NCBI GenBank assembly: GCA_936450465.1
Contig: OW388293.1
Location: 46,676,040 to 46,740,039 of the forward strand
DNA: 64,000 bases
Reading direction: 5' to 3'
From: Gibbula magus
Lineage: Eukaryota; Mollusca; Gastropoda; Trochida; Trochidae
The notes beneath the pieces are model-generated. The model saw only the letters and a list, made by a program, of their open reading frames with translations. It ran no database searches and was not told the DNA's origin. Shown in pieces: positions 11,380 through 22,622 of the stretch. Every line of letters begins with the position of its first letter. Positions within the stretch are counted from its first letter, which is position 1. A program made the position numbers and the translations under genes.

Positions 11380-11745
11380 ATAACATTTCAAATTAGCAGA
11401 AATATGAAAATATCAAAATGGAACACTTCAGTTAGTGGGTAATACACATCCAAAGTTTCAGGAAGTTATGATGAAGAGTTTTGGAGCTGTGCTACGTAAA
11501 CGAATCTGTCTCTGAACAAAGTCCAAATCCAACACGTTTCTATGGAAACGAAAAGAAATCAGAAATCTCAAAATATCAAAAGGCACCACTTCAGTAGTAG
11601 GGTAATACACATGGGACGTTTCAGAAAGATATCATGAACGGTTTCTGAGTTCTTCTCCGGAAACGAAATGATTACGGACGGACAGACGGATGGACGGACA
11701 GACAAACGGACAAGGCGACGACTATATCCCACGGTATTACATACC
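11380..11745 (-). repeat. CCGT-rich dispersed repeat, inverted orientation
   Basis: Two diverged blocks (AAATATCAAAA...CACTTCAGT...GGGTAATACACAT...AAACG) are followed by a GGACGGACAGACGG run and ACTATATCCC, mirroring the + strand copies. The A3 copy is about 62,430-62,800. Confidence 0.65.
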
Positions 11746-11756
11746 GTGAAAGAAAA

Positions 11757-12190
11757 TTGATAACATTCAGAAAATGGAAAAACATCGATCTGTCACAGCT
11801 GAAAGTTGAACTCAACTCGGCTATATCAGATCATAAAGATCTCTCTTTAGACCAAAGCCTTGACCTTTACAACAACTCTGCTGAAGACATCATTGATAAA
11901 CATGCCCGTGTTCGAACACAAACCAGTCACCATTCATACCAATGAACCCTCGTACAACGACGATATTCGGAATGAGAAGAGGAGAAGAAGTTGGAAAAGC
12001 AGATGCGTTGGTCAGGCCTCGAAATTCACAAGCAATTACACAATGCGCAGAGAAATTGTGTCACAGCCTTAATTGAGCAGGCAAAGAAAGACTATTTCAC
12101 AGATGCTATACACTCAGCGTCTGGTAGCAAGGAAATGTACACTTCATGAATAAACTCCTCCATAAGAAGAGGGAGGAACACTGGATGAAA
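11757..12190 (+). pseudogene. LINE ORF2 fragment (linker between endonuclease and reverse transcriptase)
   Basis: Successive frames encode WKNIDLSQLKVELN, SLDLYNNSAEDIIDKHA, YNDDIRNEKRRR, RNCVTALIEQAKKDYF and SASGSKEMYT. This resembles the segment before the reverse transcriptase in non-LTR ORF2 proteins. At least two frame changes are needed, and it stops before any RT motif. The A3 copy is at about 62,812-63,240, with its own stop after SLDL. Confidence 0.6.
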
Positions 12191-12194
12191 AAGT

Positions 12195-12410
12195 CCTATT
12201 TAATCCGGAGTAAATATTGATTAAAGATGTCATTTAATCCCCTTTACTCCCCTTTACTCCGGATTAAAGACACAATTTACAACAGAGTAAAGGGGAGTAA
12301 ATATCACATTTAATCCATATTTACTCCATATTTACTCTGAGATTAAATATTTGTAAAGGTGATTAAATAAGATTAAAGTTTTGTAAATATCCAGACAGGT
12401 TTTTTACCAT
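12195..12410. repeat. Inverted-repeat cluster built from TTTAATCCGGAGTAAA
   Basis: TTTAATCCGGAGTAAA near 12,201 and its exact reverse complement TTTACTCCGGATTAAA near 12,253 flank a short loop. Further TTTACTCC and GGATTAAA pieces follow in both orientations. The block is kept in A3 at about 63,248-63,435. Confidence 0.6.
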
Positions 12411-12429
12411 GTTGTAATAAAAATAAAAT

Positions 12430-13185
12430 AATTTCATCAAAACGTAACTTTATTGAAAAAAGTTGCTTTGAACATTGCTAACAAAACATTACTCTAATTA
12501 AAAACTATTTTGATGAAAAGAAATGCTTTTAAAGAAAAAGTGACTTGAATGGAGAATATGACTTTGATGAAGACAAAAATGATATGTATGAAGATTTTGA
12601 CTTTGATGGGAAAAAAGACTTTGATGAAAACATTATTTTGATGAAAATATTTGCTTTAATGGATAAATAAATATTAATTGCAAAAAGTTACCTAAATAGA
12701 GAATACATTTTGACGAAAAAAGTTACTTTGATGAAAAATTTTACTTTGATGAAAAAAAATACTTCAATGCAAAAAAAATGACTTTGATGAAGAAAAATGA
12801 CTTTGATGAAAAATGTTACTTTGATGGTATATTTTACTTAAAAGAAAGAAATTACTTTTATGAAGAATTTGACTTTGATGAAATAATTGATTTTAATGAG
12901 AAAAATTACTCTGATGAAAAAGTTAACTTTGATGATAAAAATGACTTTGATGAAAAGATTGACTTTGATGAAAAGATTGACTTTGATGGAAAAAATTACT
13001 TTGATAACATAAATGTTGTTAATTTAAAAATTTAATTTGATGAAGAAATTGTTTTTGATAATAAATTGACTTTAATGAAAAATTTACTTTGGTGATGAAA
13101 TTGACTTTGGTAAAAACAAAACAAAATACTTTGATGATAAAAATGTCTTTAATCGAAAAAATTACCTTTGATGAAAATATGACCA
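12430..13185. repeat. Degenerate short tandem repeat (GACTTTGATGAAAAA-like)
   Basis: A unit of about 12-18 bases, with ACTTTGATGAAAA as core, is repeated dozens of times with insertions. The open frame rich in D, F, E and K is a product of the repeat. The A3 equivalent begins at about 63,490 and runs off the right edge. Confidence 0.8.
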
Positions 13186-13189
13186 ATTC

Positions 13190-14040
13190 GGCATAATGAC
13201 TAACATGATATAGTAAGTTATACAGATATTATAAGTATCATCTCATGAAAATAACTACTTACATAAAAATGAATATAGATGGATCTATTGTTTGGCAATT
13301 GGTGAACCAAATCACTTTATTAGTTACCATTTACAGCAGTTTTACATGTTTTGCCGGGCCAGTCAGAAAAAGCTGAAAATATTACAGAATTCAACTGCGA
13401 TAGCAACATTAAGCAAGGTGACGGGGACATATTAAAGAAACCATAACGTTTTGATTATTTAGATTGCTATTTGATTGTTAAACATTGTTCATTAATGCCA
13501 AAGTGTAACATTGTAATCACTTTGTGATTCGATATAGCAGTTCAGATACACAGTTATGATAGATATAGACAGGCAGACAGACAGATATATTTTATCATAA
13601 TGTCACAAGTTAAATATACATTGTAAAAAGCATGTATAAAAGACATAAACTATAAATTAAACAACGAGCCAAGTTTTGGCTAATGGGACACTTTACAAGA
13701 TAAAACAGTGTACAACATATTCGTAAATATAGGTAGGTAAAATAGCAATGATACGGGTTTATAATAGTAATTAAATAAGTAAGTAAATAGATATAAGAAT
13801 GATAAAAATAATTTCCATCTATAAACCATATTTCTTATGGTTGAACAGATGCATTTTATGCGTTTGGGGCTATTTTCCGTTAACATTTTGATAAAAAGAT
13901 CTAAAGGCCCCGTTACATTATAAACATCTTGATTAAATTACTTCTGAGGTCGTTGTAAAAGTGGAATTCTGAAATAAAATGAACTTCAGTTTCCACATTT
14001 TGACAACATCTGCAAAATCTACGCTCTAATGGCATAGGGT
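13190..14040. other. Intergenic, no gene recognised
   Basis: AT-rich unique sequence with a short CAGACAGACAGATA run and no domain-bearing frame. Confidence 0.5.
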
Positions 14041-14049
14041 CTTGGTCTA

Positions 14050-15345
14050 TATATATGAAAGTATTAATATAAAGAGTTGATTTAATTGTGCTATTTGAGT
14101 ATTACATCATGTGCGACATATATATAGGCTTAGCATGTAAGTGAAAGTATTAATATAAATAGTTGATTTAATTGCGCTATATGAGTATTACATCATGTGC
14201 GACATATATATAGGCATAGCATGTAAGTGAAAGTATTAATATAAAGAGTTGATTTAATTGTGCTCTATGAGTATTACATCATGTGCGACATATATATAGG
14301 CATAGCATGTAAGTGAAAGTATTAATATAAATAGTTGATTTAATTGTGCTCTATGAGTATTACATCATGTGCGACATATATATATATAGGCATAGCATGT
14401 AAGTGAAAATATTAACATAAAGAGTTGATTTAATTGTGCTCTATGAGTATTACATCATGTGCGACATATATATAGGCATAGCATGTAAGTGAAAGTATTA
14501 ATATAAAGAGTTGATTTAAGTGTGCTATATGAGTATTACATCATGTGCGACATATATATATAGGCATAGCATGTAAGTGAAAGTATTAATATAAAGAGTT
14601 GATTTAATTGTGCTCTATGAGTATTGCATCATGTGCGACATATATATAGGCATAGCATGTAAGTGAAAGTATTAATATAAAGAGTTGATTTAATTGTGCT
14701 CTATGAGTATTGCATCATGTGCGACATATATATAGGCATAGCATGTAAGTGAAAGTATTAATATAAAGAGTTGATTTAATTGTGCTCTATGAGTATTGCA
14801 TCATGTGCGACATATATATATATAGGCATAGCATGTAAGTGAAAGTATTAATATAAATAGTTGATTTAATTGTGCTCTATGAGTATTGCATCATGTGCGA
14901 CATATATATAGGCATAGCATGTAAGTGAAAGTATTAATATAAAGAGTTGATTTAATTGTGCTCTATGAGTATTGCATCATGTGCGACATATATATAGGCA
15001 TAGCATGTAAGTGAAAGTATTAATATAAAGAGTTGATTTAATTGTGCTCTATGAGTATTGCATCATGTGCGACATATATATAGGCATAGCATGTAAGTGA
15101 AAGTATTAATATAAATAGTTGATTTAATTGCGCTATATGAGTATTACATCATGTGCGACATATATATAGGTATAGCATGTAAGTGAAAGTATTAATATAA
15201 ATAGTTGATTTAAGTGTGCTATATGAGTATTGCATCATGTGCGACATATATATAGGCATAGCATGTAAGTGAAAGTATTAATATAAAGAGTTGATTTAAT
15301 TGTGCTCTATGAGTATTACATCATGTGCGACATATATTCACAAGA
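14050..15345. repeat. Satellite array, about 86-bp unit, 15 copies
   Basis: Each unit contains GTGAAAGTATTAATATAAA, GAGTTGATTTAATTG, GAGTATTACATCATGTGCGA and a variable (TA)n before GGCATAGCATGTAA. Counting the ATCATGTGCGACAT landmark gives 15 units. Copies differ at a few linked positions (TTACATC/TTGCATC, AAAGAG/AAATAG, GCTCTATG/GCTATATG). A diverged flank to about 15,660 keeps traces (GAGTAT, GCGACA). Confidence 0.92.
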
Positions 15346-15349
15346 TACT

Positions 15350-18300
15350 AGGTTTACTCACATACCATATAGTTCATAAACAAAGATGTGATCTTAGCAT
15401 ACATTCTTTACATGATGCATAGGATGTAAGGATGTGTGACAAGCTGATTTAATGTCCTTTTGAGTATGACACGACTTGCAACAGATATTCAATATATATT
15501 TCATGATTGTGTGGCAATTTATTTGAGAGAAGTTTATTCACACACCATATAGTTCATATACAAAGTTTTAACAAATATTTTAAAATACATATTCAGTACC
15601 TGTTGCATTGAATGTAATAAGATGTTGATATAAGTGTACTATTTGAGTATACTATTCCATTTGCGACAGGTAGTTATGAAACTCATGACGATTGATTACT
15701 TATCGCACTTCAATGAAATTCTATAACGCTATACATGACAGCCGGTAACCTCCCATCACAGCACCTTCATCACTGGACTTTAACTCAGGACGTTTCACTA
15801 CTCAATGTATTATCATGGTAAGTGTCACACCGAATGCGATATCTACACTATTAAGTGTTAAAGAGAACTGATTTGTTATACGATTTTGGAATAAAAAATA
15901 CTCCAAGATGATAGGCAAAATCTTTTTGCTTTCAAGATTGTATAAAACAGGTTTACTGGTGCGTACCGTTTTCTTGTCTTTGGAAGCTAGACATTCTAAT
16001 GCATTTGTATAGCATCTAATATCCAGTGACATTAATATTACCTTAATGTATTGTGAACTCACATACCTACATACCGGTGTAGTTTAACTATTCCTCGTTA
16101 AAAATGATGGGTTATATTGATTCAGCTTAAAATAATGATAAAGGGAAATATATGATCTTGACAAATATCTTTCTCATATTTTGGTTTATACCGTCACCAC
16201 AATTTAACAATTTATTTAAAAAACGTTCATCGTATAGCCTTCAATATTTAATATTAATACTTTATTTCAAACAGAAAATATCGCTACCTAGATCAAACTA
16301 TCCATATGCTGTCACCACGTGTTAAGTTGTACACTTATTGTCAATATATGTAACTCTTGTTAACCTTATTATGCTCTGTTAGCAGCCAAGCCAAGTAGCC
16401 TTGAGTTTATATATATATTCAGTATCATCATAAACCTAATATTCAAGCCAACTAAGGGTACTTCTTAATGTTACAAACCGGAAATAATGTAAAGCGTGTG
16501 TTTAAATACTATCAGATTGAACTAGAATAATGCATATTAAACGTCTAGAATCGTATGCACAGCTAATTATGAGAGACCATTATTTAACAACAAATAAGGT
16601 TCTTAATGAATAAGATTTACAAATAATATTTTCCAGGATGCTCTGTTTATTATAATATATCAATTATGTTTGAAGTAATAATATTGGCATTATATATTTA
16701 CAATGCACTTACCATTGAATACATGTGATTTGAATTCATTCAACTAAAAAGAACAAAACGCGATAAAGGCAAATTTTCACAATCACATGTTGCGTAGACA
16801 AAGGTATTGTTCGTCATAATTGTAGAGTAAGCTAAAACACTCCCAATCCAGATAAGTGTATTTCGAATCAGTGACGTATTCCCATTTATGATAATAAGTT
16901 AGTTTATCAAAATGTGTAAGTCAAGTAATAAATCGTACATTTTCTTGTGATGTTTTGCATTTGATTGTAAAAGGGTATACAGGATTGCACAGTTTACACT
17001 TGGGTATATTTATAGCTATACCTGTATACAGAGATGGCATAATATAAAACTACATGTTTAATGCCTGCATAAGTTAGACACTCTGTATCAATTGGGTATA
17101 AAGAAAACATTGCGTCTTTTGTAAAAAAAAATAATTACACAAACAAAAACAATTGGTCGGGAAATTTTTTCACATTCGATTTTTGTTAGATAATTTATCG
17201 ACATTTTTTAAAGAAATACATGATGGTAAATATTTGTAACTTTTCAAAATAAACCTTACGTAATTTCAAGTGGTTTCGAAACATAAATTACTGTCAGTGT
17301 CACTGACAGCTTTGATTTGGGTCCACAAAATGTTTGTCATTTTCCTGTCTCAGCTTTTAGATCGTCGCAACATTAGTCACAGTTCGGTATTTGTTTTCCC
17401 CGTTTCCATGGAAACGCAACTTGGATTCCTTTAAGGGGCAGAACTAAAAATCCGTAAGGTATAGCTCAATGAAACATTATTTTCAAATGGTTTATTAAGT
17501 TCATTTCACAGGTATACAGACGAAAGTGAAACACACATGAAAGATGTGCAGAGCTAAGAAACAATGTGTAAACCTGGAAATATTGTTTAAAAAATCAATT
17601 TCGCATGGAAAGAAGGCGTTGTTTTTAATATACGAGCGAATAATGTTTGAAACATAAGATACATCCTTGGCAATATTTACAACACTTTCTATGGATATTT
17701 TAATTTGTTGGAGGTACTGTAATGATATGGTAATATCAGAGTATATATCGAGAATTTCACCCAAGTGTCTTCTGATATCAAATATATCAACACGAGTTCA
17801 TTAAAGTTACAAACTAACTGTCATTAACTGATTATATACATGTAATAGGATTATGAAGATTTGATTTTAGCGTTATCTACAATGTAGATATCGCTTGTCC
17901 ATATCGCATGATCTCACACAAGCACCATCTACTTAGGGAGCCAGTTTTGGGTGATAAAAGACGATTGTTCATGGAACTTTCCATTCCCCCAAAATTCATT
18001 TACGTGATTACATTTATGAAAACATATTGGAAACTTTCTGGTTCAGATTTACAGAAAGAACAAATATTTGAATGACTTATTTTAATTTTCAGCAGCTCTC
18101 TTGTGTAGATTGCTCTATTTATAAATATATACTGAACATCTAAAATGTAACACTCTTAGTACAGTTTCTGGACTTTTCAAACACACTAATCCTTAAAATA
18201 TGTGTATAAAGAAGCCCATTCTGCAACTTCTAGTCGGATTGTGTTGTGTTTTTCCATTTTTAAACAATAATACGGTTGTTTGAGTAAGTTATTTAGATTT

Positions 18301-18460
18301 AGAGATAACAGCTTGTAAAATCGTATAATTTGTGCCAAAATGACCAAAGTCTGACTTAGGTTGTCTTGGCTGTCAACAAATCTGACTTAGGTTGTTTTGG
18401 CACGGAACAGCCAGAAACTCTTCAGAGAGGAGGAAGAAAAAGTCTTCTGAAAGCATGGTG
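15350..18460. other. Intergenic, no gene recognised
   Basis: Unique AT-rich sequence. Minus-strand open frames at 15,802-16,062 (86 codons) and 17,501-17,764 (87 codons) show no known domain or convincing splice context. Confidence 0.5.
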
Positions 18461-18645
18461 ACAGAGTAAGCAATGAGTTCCACAATGAGGAGTTAAACAG
18501 ATACAAGGTATGTTCTTACTATAATAAATGGCATTGTAAGATGAGTAATGTTATTAAGTAATGGAAATAAATTATTCAACATTGAAACGATTGACTGAAG
18601 TCTAAAATAACCATTTTGCCAGTTTATTGACTTAGGTTGTTTTGG
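18340..18645. repeat. Three copies of a TCTGACTTAGGTTGT(C/T)TTGGC motif
   Basis: Copies lie at about 18,350, 18,381 and 18,622 (the last begins TTGACTTAGG), just before the F-box pseudogene. Function unknown. Confidence 0.5.
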
Positions 18646-18847
18646 CAGGAAATGGAATGCACATGTTGAAAGTAATGTTTTGCCTTAACAATATCCTTTT
18701 GAATGCTATAAAGGTGAAAATTAAAGGCTCAAACTATATTTCTTTTTGTCATCTTTTCAAACATATGAGAAAGGGGTTTTAAATAATGTTATAAATTGAT
18801 AAACTGCTCTTCCTTCATGAATCTTTTGGTTTTTTTCAGGTTTCGTG

Positions 18848-19749
18848 ATGACTAGACTTCCAACTGAGATTTTGATAGAGATCTTTCGATATTTTGAACC
18901 GACCATCTTAGTGAGGGAAATTGCTCCTGTTTGTAGACGCTGGTTCGAAATTTCAAGAAGTCCTGCTCTTTGATCAAATACATATATGTTGATCTTAAAG
19001 ACTGTGATTGCCTGACAACATCAGATGAACACTATGAGTTTTCAGACTGTATACCATTTTGTATTAATGTTGAGAAGCTTCTGCTCAGTAGCATTCACTT
19101 TGACTCGTTGAGGTCATTGGATAAGCTAAGAAAGCTGAGAGAATTAACCTTTTCTGGCTGGTTACATGCCAACACGTTGGATGTGTGTATGGGAATACAG
19201 ATGTGCAAGGGTCTTACTCATCTCACAATAATTGGTGTTCGAGACCTATCAGAGCAAAATCAGTTAGAGATAATATCAGCTTTACCGCAACTGAGGTATC
19301 TTGATATTTGCAATTCCCATGCAGTGTCCCCAGCCACTATCAGAAAGGTTCTAGTGGAGAAGACTAAACTTGCCTTCATTGGTATCACTCCAAATAAAGA
19401 AGTTGATCAATGGGCCCTGCTTGCAAATGACTTTGTTGGTGAAGTATGTTTTGGGCATTGTATAATGATGCATATCCCGGAGTCATTTCTTGTTCACCTT
19501 AGATGGGTTTACTCCGTATCCTATCCAAAAAGATCTTAGTGTTGACAAGTGGAGACAAAGCCCATCATGAACAGACTATCAACAGATGATGTCCTCAAGT
19601 TGCTGCTGGATGAGGACAGTGACAGGGACAGCAGTGAACCCGACACCCAATCTACAGAGGAACTCATCAGGAATGACAATGTGGTTATTGAAACTGTCAA
19701 GTCTGCCATGGAGAAAAGGGTTCTTATGGACGATGAGAAAGTCTCACAG
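18848..19749 (+). pseudogene. F-box/leucine-rich-repeat (FBXL-like) gene exon with frameshift
   Basis: The ATG at 18,848 follows a TTTTTTCAG acceptor. A possible 5' UTR exon ends with a GTATGT donor near 18,510. The first 40 or so codons form an F-box (LPTEILIEIFRYF, VCRRWFEIS, SPAL). The frame then hits TGA at 18,971, one base short of the usual ALW. From 18,970 the next frame encodes about 189 residues with LRR-like strands (LRKLRELTFSG, LTHLTIIGV, LPQLRYLDI). Two stops at 19,537 and about 19,543 break it again before an acidic segment that ends at a GTTAGT donor (19,750). F-box proteins bring substrates to SCF ubiquitin ligases. This copy is probably dead; an assembly error could explain the first shift but not the later stops. 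Confidence 0.65.
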
Positions 19750-20321
19750 GTTAGTTCATCTGAAGAATGTGTGAATGATCCTGACAGACTTTTTGTGGAA
19801 CCCATTCTGTTTATAAAGTGCACTTGTTAAAAATCCAATAATCAGGTCACAATACAATCGCTATATGGAGATTCATTGCACACGAATTGTTGGTTTTACA
19901 CAGTCATCAGTATCAAAATAAGATAAACAAACTGTGATGCAATTAAAGTAACATCCATTTGTTTGTGTATAATATTGTTTTTGGCTTTCATACCTGCCAA
20001 AATACGTGCCAATATGTGCCAATTCACTTCAAATACTTTCGCTCAACTTACATATTCATCCCCAATCGCCAAATATATGACAATAGCTCGTTTCCAATGA
20101 AAATAGAGAAACATCTTTATACACACTGTACATGTGCAGAAACTACCCATCTCATGTATATGCACAGTAGTTAGATGACCTATTGAAAATTACAAAGCTA
20201 AAATTGTTCTCAATTACGTTTGACTAACTGGCGGTTCATAGTACGGATTTTGTTTGGAGGTTACTAATCACTACTTCCATCTCTGAATCGTCACTAAACT
20301 GAGTCGACTGTCATGATATGT

Positions 20322-20544
20322 CAACTTCCAAACGCAAGGCATAACTCTTGCCAGTCTGCATTACTGGCTGATTTAACCCTTGCGGTATTTCCCTTGCTTG
20401 GGTGTGTCAATATAGTGAATCGCTGCACCAGAAATGCATAGAGGGCCTGGATTTCTAAACATATATTTCTTAAGGAAATACTGCAAGGAACAAATAAGCC
20501 AGTAATGGAGACTGGCAAGAGTTATGCCTTGCATTGGGAAGTTG
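20322..20544. mobile_element. MITE with about 50-bp inverted ends (hAT-like)
   Basis: The left end CAACTTCCAAACGCAAGGCA, continuing to CATTACTGGCTGATTT, is the complement of the right end, AATAAGCCAGTAATG to GGGAAGTTG. The flanks carry GATATGT and GATATATGT, a likely 8-bp target duplication with a small indel. B2 has the empty site near 42,050 (CATGATGTATGTCAG). No coding capacity. Confidence 0.8.
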
Positions 20545-20782
20545 GATATATGTCAGTAGTTCCCTGTAAAACAACGCCATGTACAACGTTTGCCATATGT
20601 GACTCCCAACAACACACCGAAAATGGATGTCCCTTAATTTTATATAACTTTGATCATAATTTCGTTCATTAGATAACATAATTTTTAAATTACATTTAAT
20701 GTATTTATGATAAAAAATTATTATCATCTATTATTTCAATATGTTTCTGTATTGTTTATGCAAGTGTTCAACTTCTCATCAG

Positions 20783-21420
20783 ATTGCCAGGATGTTTTCA
20801 ACTTCGTCAGTACCTTCACTGGTCTCTACACCGTCTCTCCAGTGGAAACAGTGGATCCATTTGATGTTCAGTGTGACGACCAAACCGACTACGGGATTGT
20901 GATGATGCACAGAGATATCCACAACTCAGGCTGCGACACACTACCTGTGACGTATCTAGATGTTGGATGGGAGCAGTACAAACAAAGCTTCAGTGAAGAA
21001 AACTGCTACTTCTGGCTTGGTCTGGAGCAGATCCACGCTCTCACATCATCCAAACCCTACCTGCTCCACGTCTATGTCAAAGACCCATTTTTCCGAGATG
21101 CCACCGCAACTTACAGTCACTTTCAAGTCGGAGACGAAGCATCAAGATACATGATGACAGCAGCGGGATTCTCAACGAGTAGCATCTACATTGGTGACCG
21201 ATTCTCTCTCACAGATCCGTCCAAGTCCATCAATGGAACCAACGTCTGTACCGATGGTAACTGTCCCTCGGGATATGGACAGTGGGGAGCGGGAGGTTGG
21301 TGGTACAGGGATGATGTCTGTTATACTCATCCCCACAATCAGCATGGGATCGAGTGCAACATTGGTAATGGAGATCAAGCCACTATGAAGGAAATGACCA
21401 TGACCTTGAGACCAGTATAG
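20783..21420 (+). pseudogene. Orphan fibrinogen-related (FReD) exon, copy B1
   Basis: The exon has a TCATCAG acceptor, phase 1, and an open frame to TAG. It covers nearly a whole fibrinogen C-terminal domain: DCQDVF, GLYTVSP, FDVQCD, GIVMMHRD, WLGLEQIHALT, ATYSHFQVGDEASRYMM, GGWWYRDD and MKEMTMTLRPV. Compared with B2 it lacks two codons (GYGQW against PGCGQW), losing a conserved cysteine, and has GIEC where B2 has the usual GIEW. No EGF or PAN exon lies upstream, because the duplication starts inside the intron. The F-box exon donor is phase 0 and would not join in frame. It could still be an alternative exon of a gene outside the window. Confidence 0.6.
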
Positions 21421-21713
21421 TATCCCTCTAATCACCCAAAAGTCATGTTAAAGTTTATTGACATGTTTTGTTTAATGTGCCGTTTCGTGTATATTACATG
21501 TCTGGTTTCTTCGTAAATGTATATAATATCTATGTTTTATCAATCCCATCCCCTGTTGTAATCATGACCGGCAGATAAGAAAAGGAAGAAATGTTAAGTC
21601 TAGCTAAGCTTCGCGTGCATGCTGCATTTCATGTTACATGACAGTAAAAACAAATCATTTTAAACATTTGTTTTACTTTTTTCATCATTCTAACTAATTA
21701 GAATTTTTTTTTG

Positions 21714-21775
21714 CGCAGTGGTTAGCTTCGGACCAAGAGGTACGGCCTTCGAATCACGCCAAGGGCTCGGCAACT
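21714..21775 (+). mobile_element. tRNA-derived SINE head
   Basis: GCGCAGTGGTTAGC resembles a polymerase III box A and GGCCTTCGAATCAC a box B, spaced as in a tRNA gene but without a tRNA fold. The B2 copy is at about 43,233-43,293. A retroposon-type tail (GAATAAAATTCTGTTCTGTTCTG) lies at about 22,455, but whether head and tail belong to one element is not clear. Confidence 0.5.
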
Positions 21776-21839
21776 TGTCTGCTGTGCGGTTCTACGATAT
21801 TCCATGTGTATACAATTTATTTTTGGTTGTGTATTTATA

Positions 21840-22110
21840 TTTTATATGCATTATATAATGCGGGGGATATAGTTGTTGGCTCAGTCTGTCCATCCGTCTG
21901 ACCGTCCGTCCGTCCGTCTGTCTGTCCGTGATCACATCGTTTCAGGAGCAGATCTCCAAAACTACTTAACCAATCCTAACCAATTTCAACCAATGTTGAG
22001 AAGCCAATTACTTGGCTAGTTAAATCAGCCAGTAATGCAGACTGGCAAGAGTTATGCCTTGCGTTTGGAACTTGATCCTCACCAAATTTGGTATAATGCC
22101 ACCCATGCCT
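21840..22110 (+). repeat. CCGT-rich dispersed repeat, with an embedded 55-bp MITE end
   Basis: The GCGGGGGATATAG start, the CTGTCCATCCGTCTG run and GGAGCAGATCTCCAAAAC match the family seen at 1,360. At 22,022-22,075 it contains TAAATCAGCCAGTAATGCAG...GCCTTGCGTTTGG, one terminal repeat of the MITE at 20,322. Confidence 0.65.
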
Positions 22111-22439
22111 TTTCGGGGTATGAACTTTATTTGATATAATGTTTTTCTGTTTCCATGTTTGAGGCGGGGTGGGTCATCTCTGCTCTTGTTGATGTATACA
22201 ATTGATTCAAACTGTGCGAATGTGTGTCTCTAATACGTCAAGAAATAAGTGTTGGAATGTCCTACAGACCTCTCTCAAAACGGTCGGCACTGTGGGGCGA
22301 GTGATAGACTGTATGTGAGAAAATTACTTGGCTCTCTCAAATCAGAAAAAAACACACAGCAGAGCGTAACAGTTGTGTTCTTTCCTGTACTCTGCACACA
22401 ATGCACATGTATTATTGTAATGTAGACGAGGGGTTCAAT

Positions 22440-22485
22440 AAATCCAAGTCTGAATAAAATTCTGTTCTGTTCTGTTCTGTATTCG
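22440..22485 (+). repeat. Retroposon-like 3' tail with (TTCTG)n
   Basis: AATAAATCC, then GAATAAAATTCTG with four TTCTG repeats. The same tail is at about 44,260-44,303 in B2. Confidence 0.5.
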
Positions 22486-22622
22486 CAAGGAGTACTAACG
22501 AGTCTTCAGAGTTGGCTTAGCGGAAATCAACTCAATCGAGCATTTTGAGGCAAAAACCTCCAGGGGTACATTTTATAAGCGAAGAGAATTTGGTTGAGAA
22601 GTCTTCTCTCTTATTATGCCTG

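Larger units (their letters stand above)
1..13190. repeat. Segmental duplication copy A1 (with the end of spacer C at its left edge)
   Basis: The stretch from about 91 to 12,930 aligns by eye with 52,343-64,000, and about 91-5,430 also aligns with 32,345-36,868. The first 90 bases resemble the end of spacer C at about 32,160-32,344, so another B-C unit probably lies to the left of the window. The copies differ by scattered substitutions, insertions of mobile elements and satellite length. Confidence 0.9.

Noticed and set aside
12778..13035. 85-codon acidic frame (DFDEKNDFDEKI)
   Set aside because: Produced by a simple tandem repeat; frame breaks in neighbouring units.
17501..17764. 87-codon minus-strand frame
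   Set aside because: No domain, splice context or paralogous conservation available to test it.
19536..19823. Serine-rich minus-strand frame
   Set aside because: Antisense of the acidic segment of the F-box exon; composition is explained by that strand.
21714..21790. Functional tRNA gene
   Set aside because: Box-like motifs are present, but no cloverleaf or anticodon arm can be drawn; it fits a SINE head.
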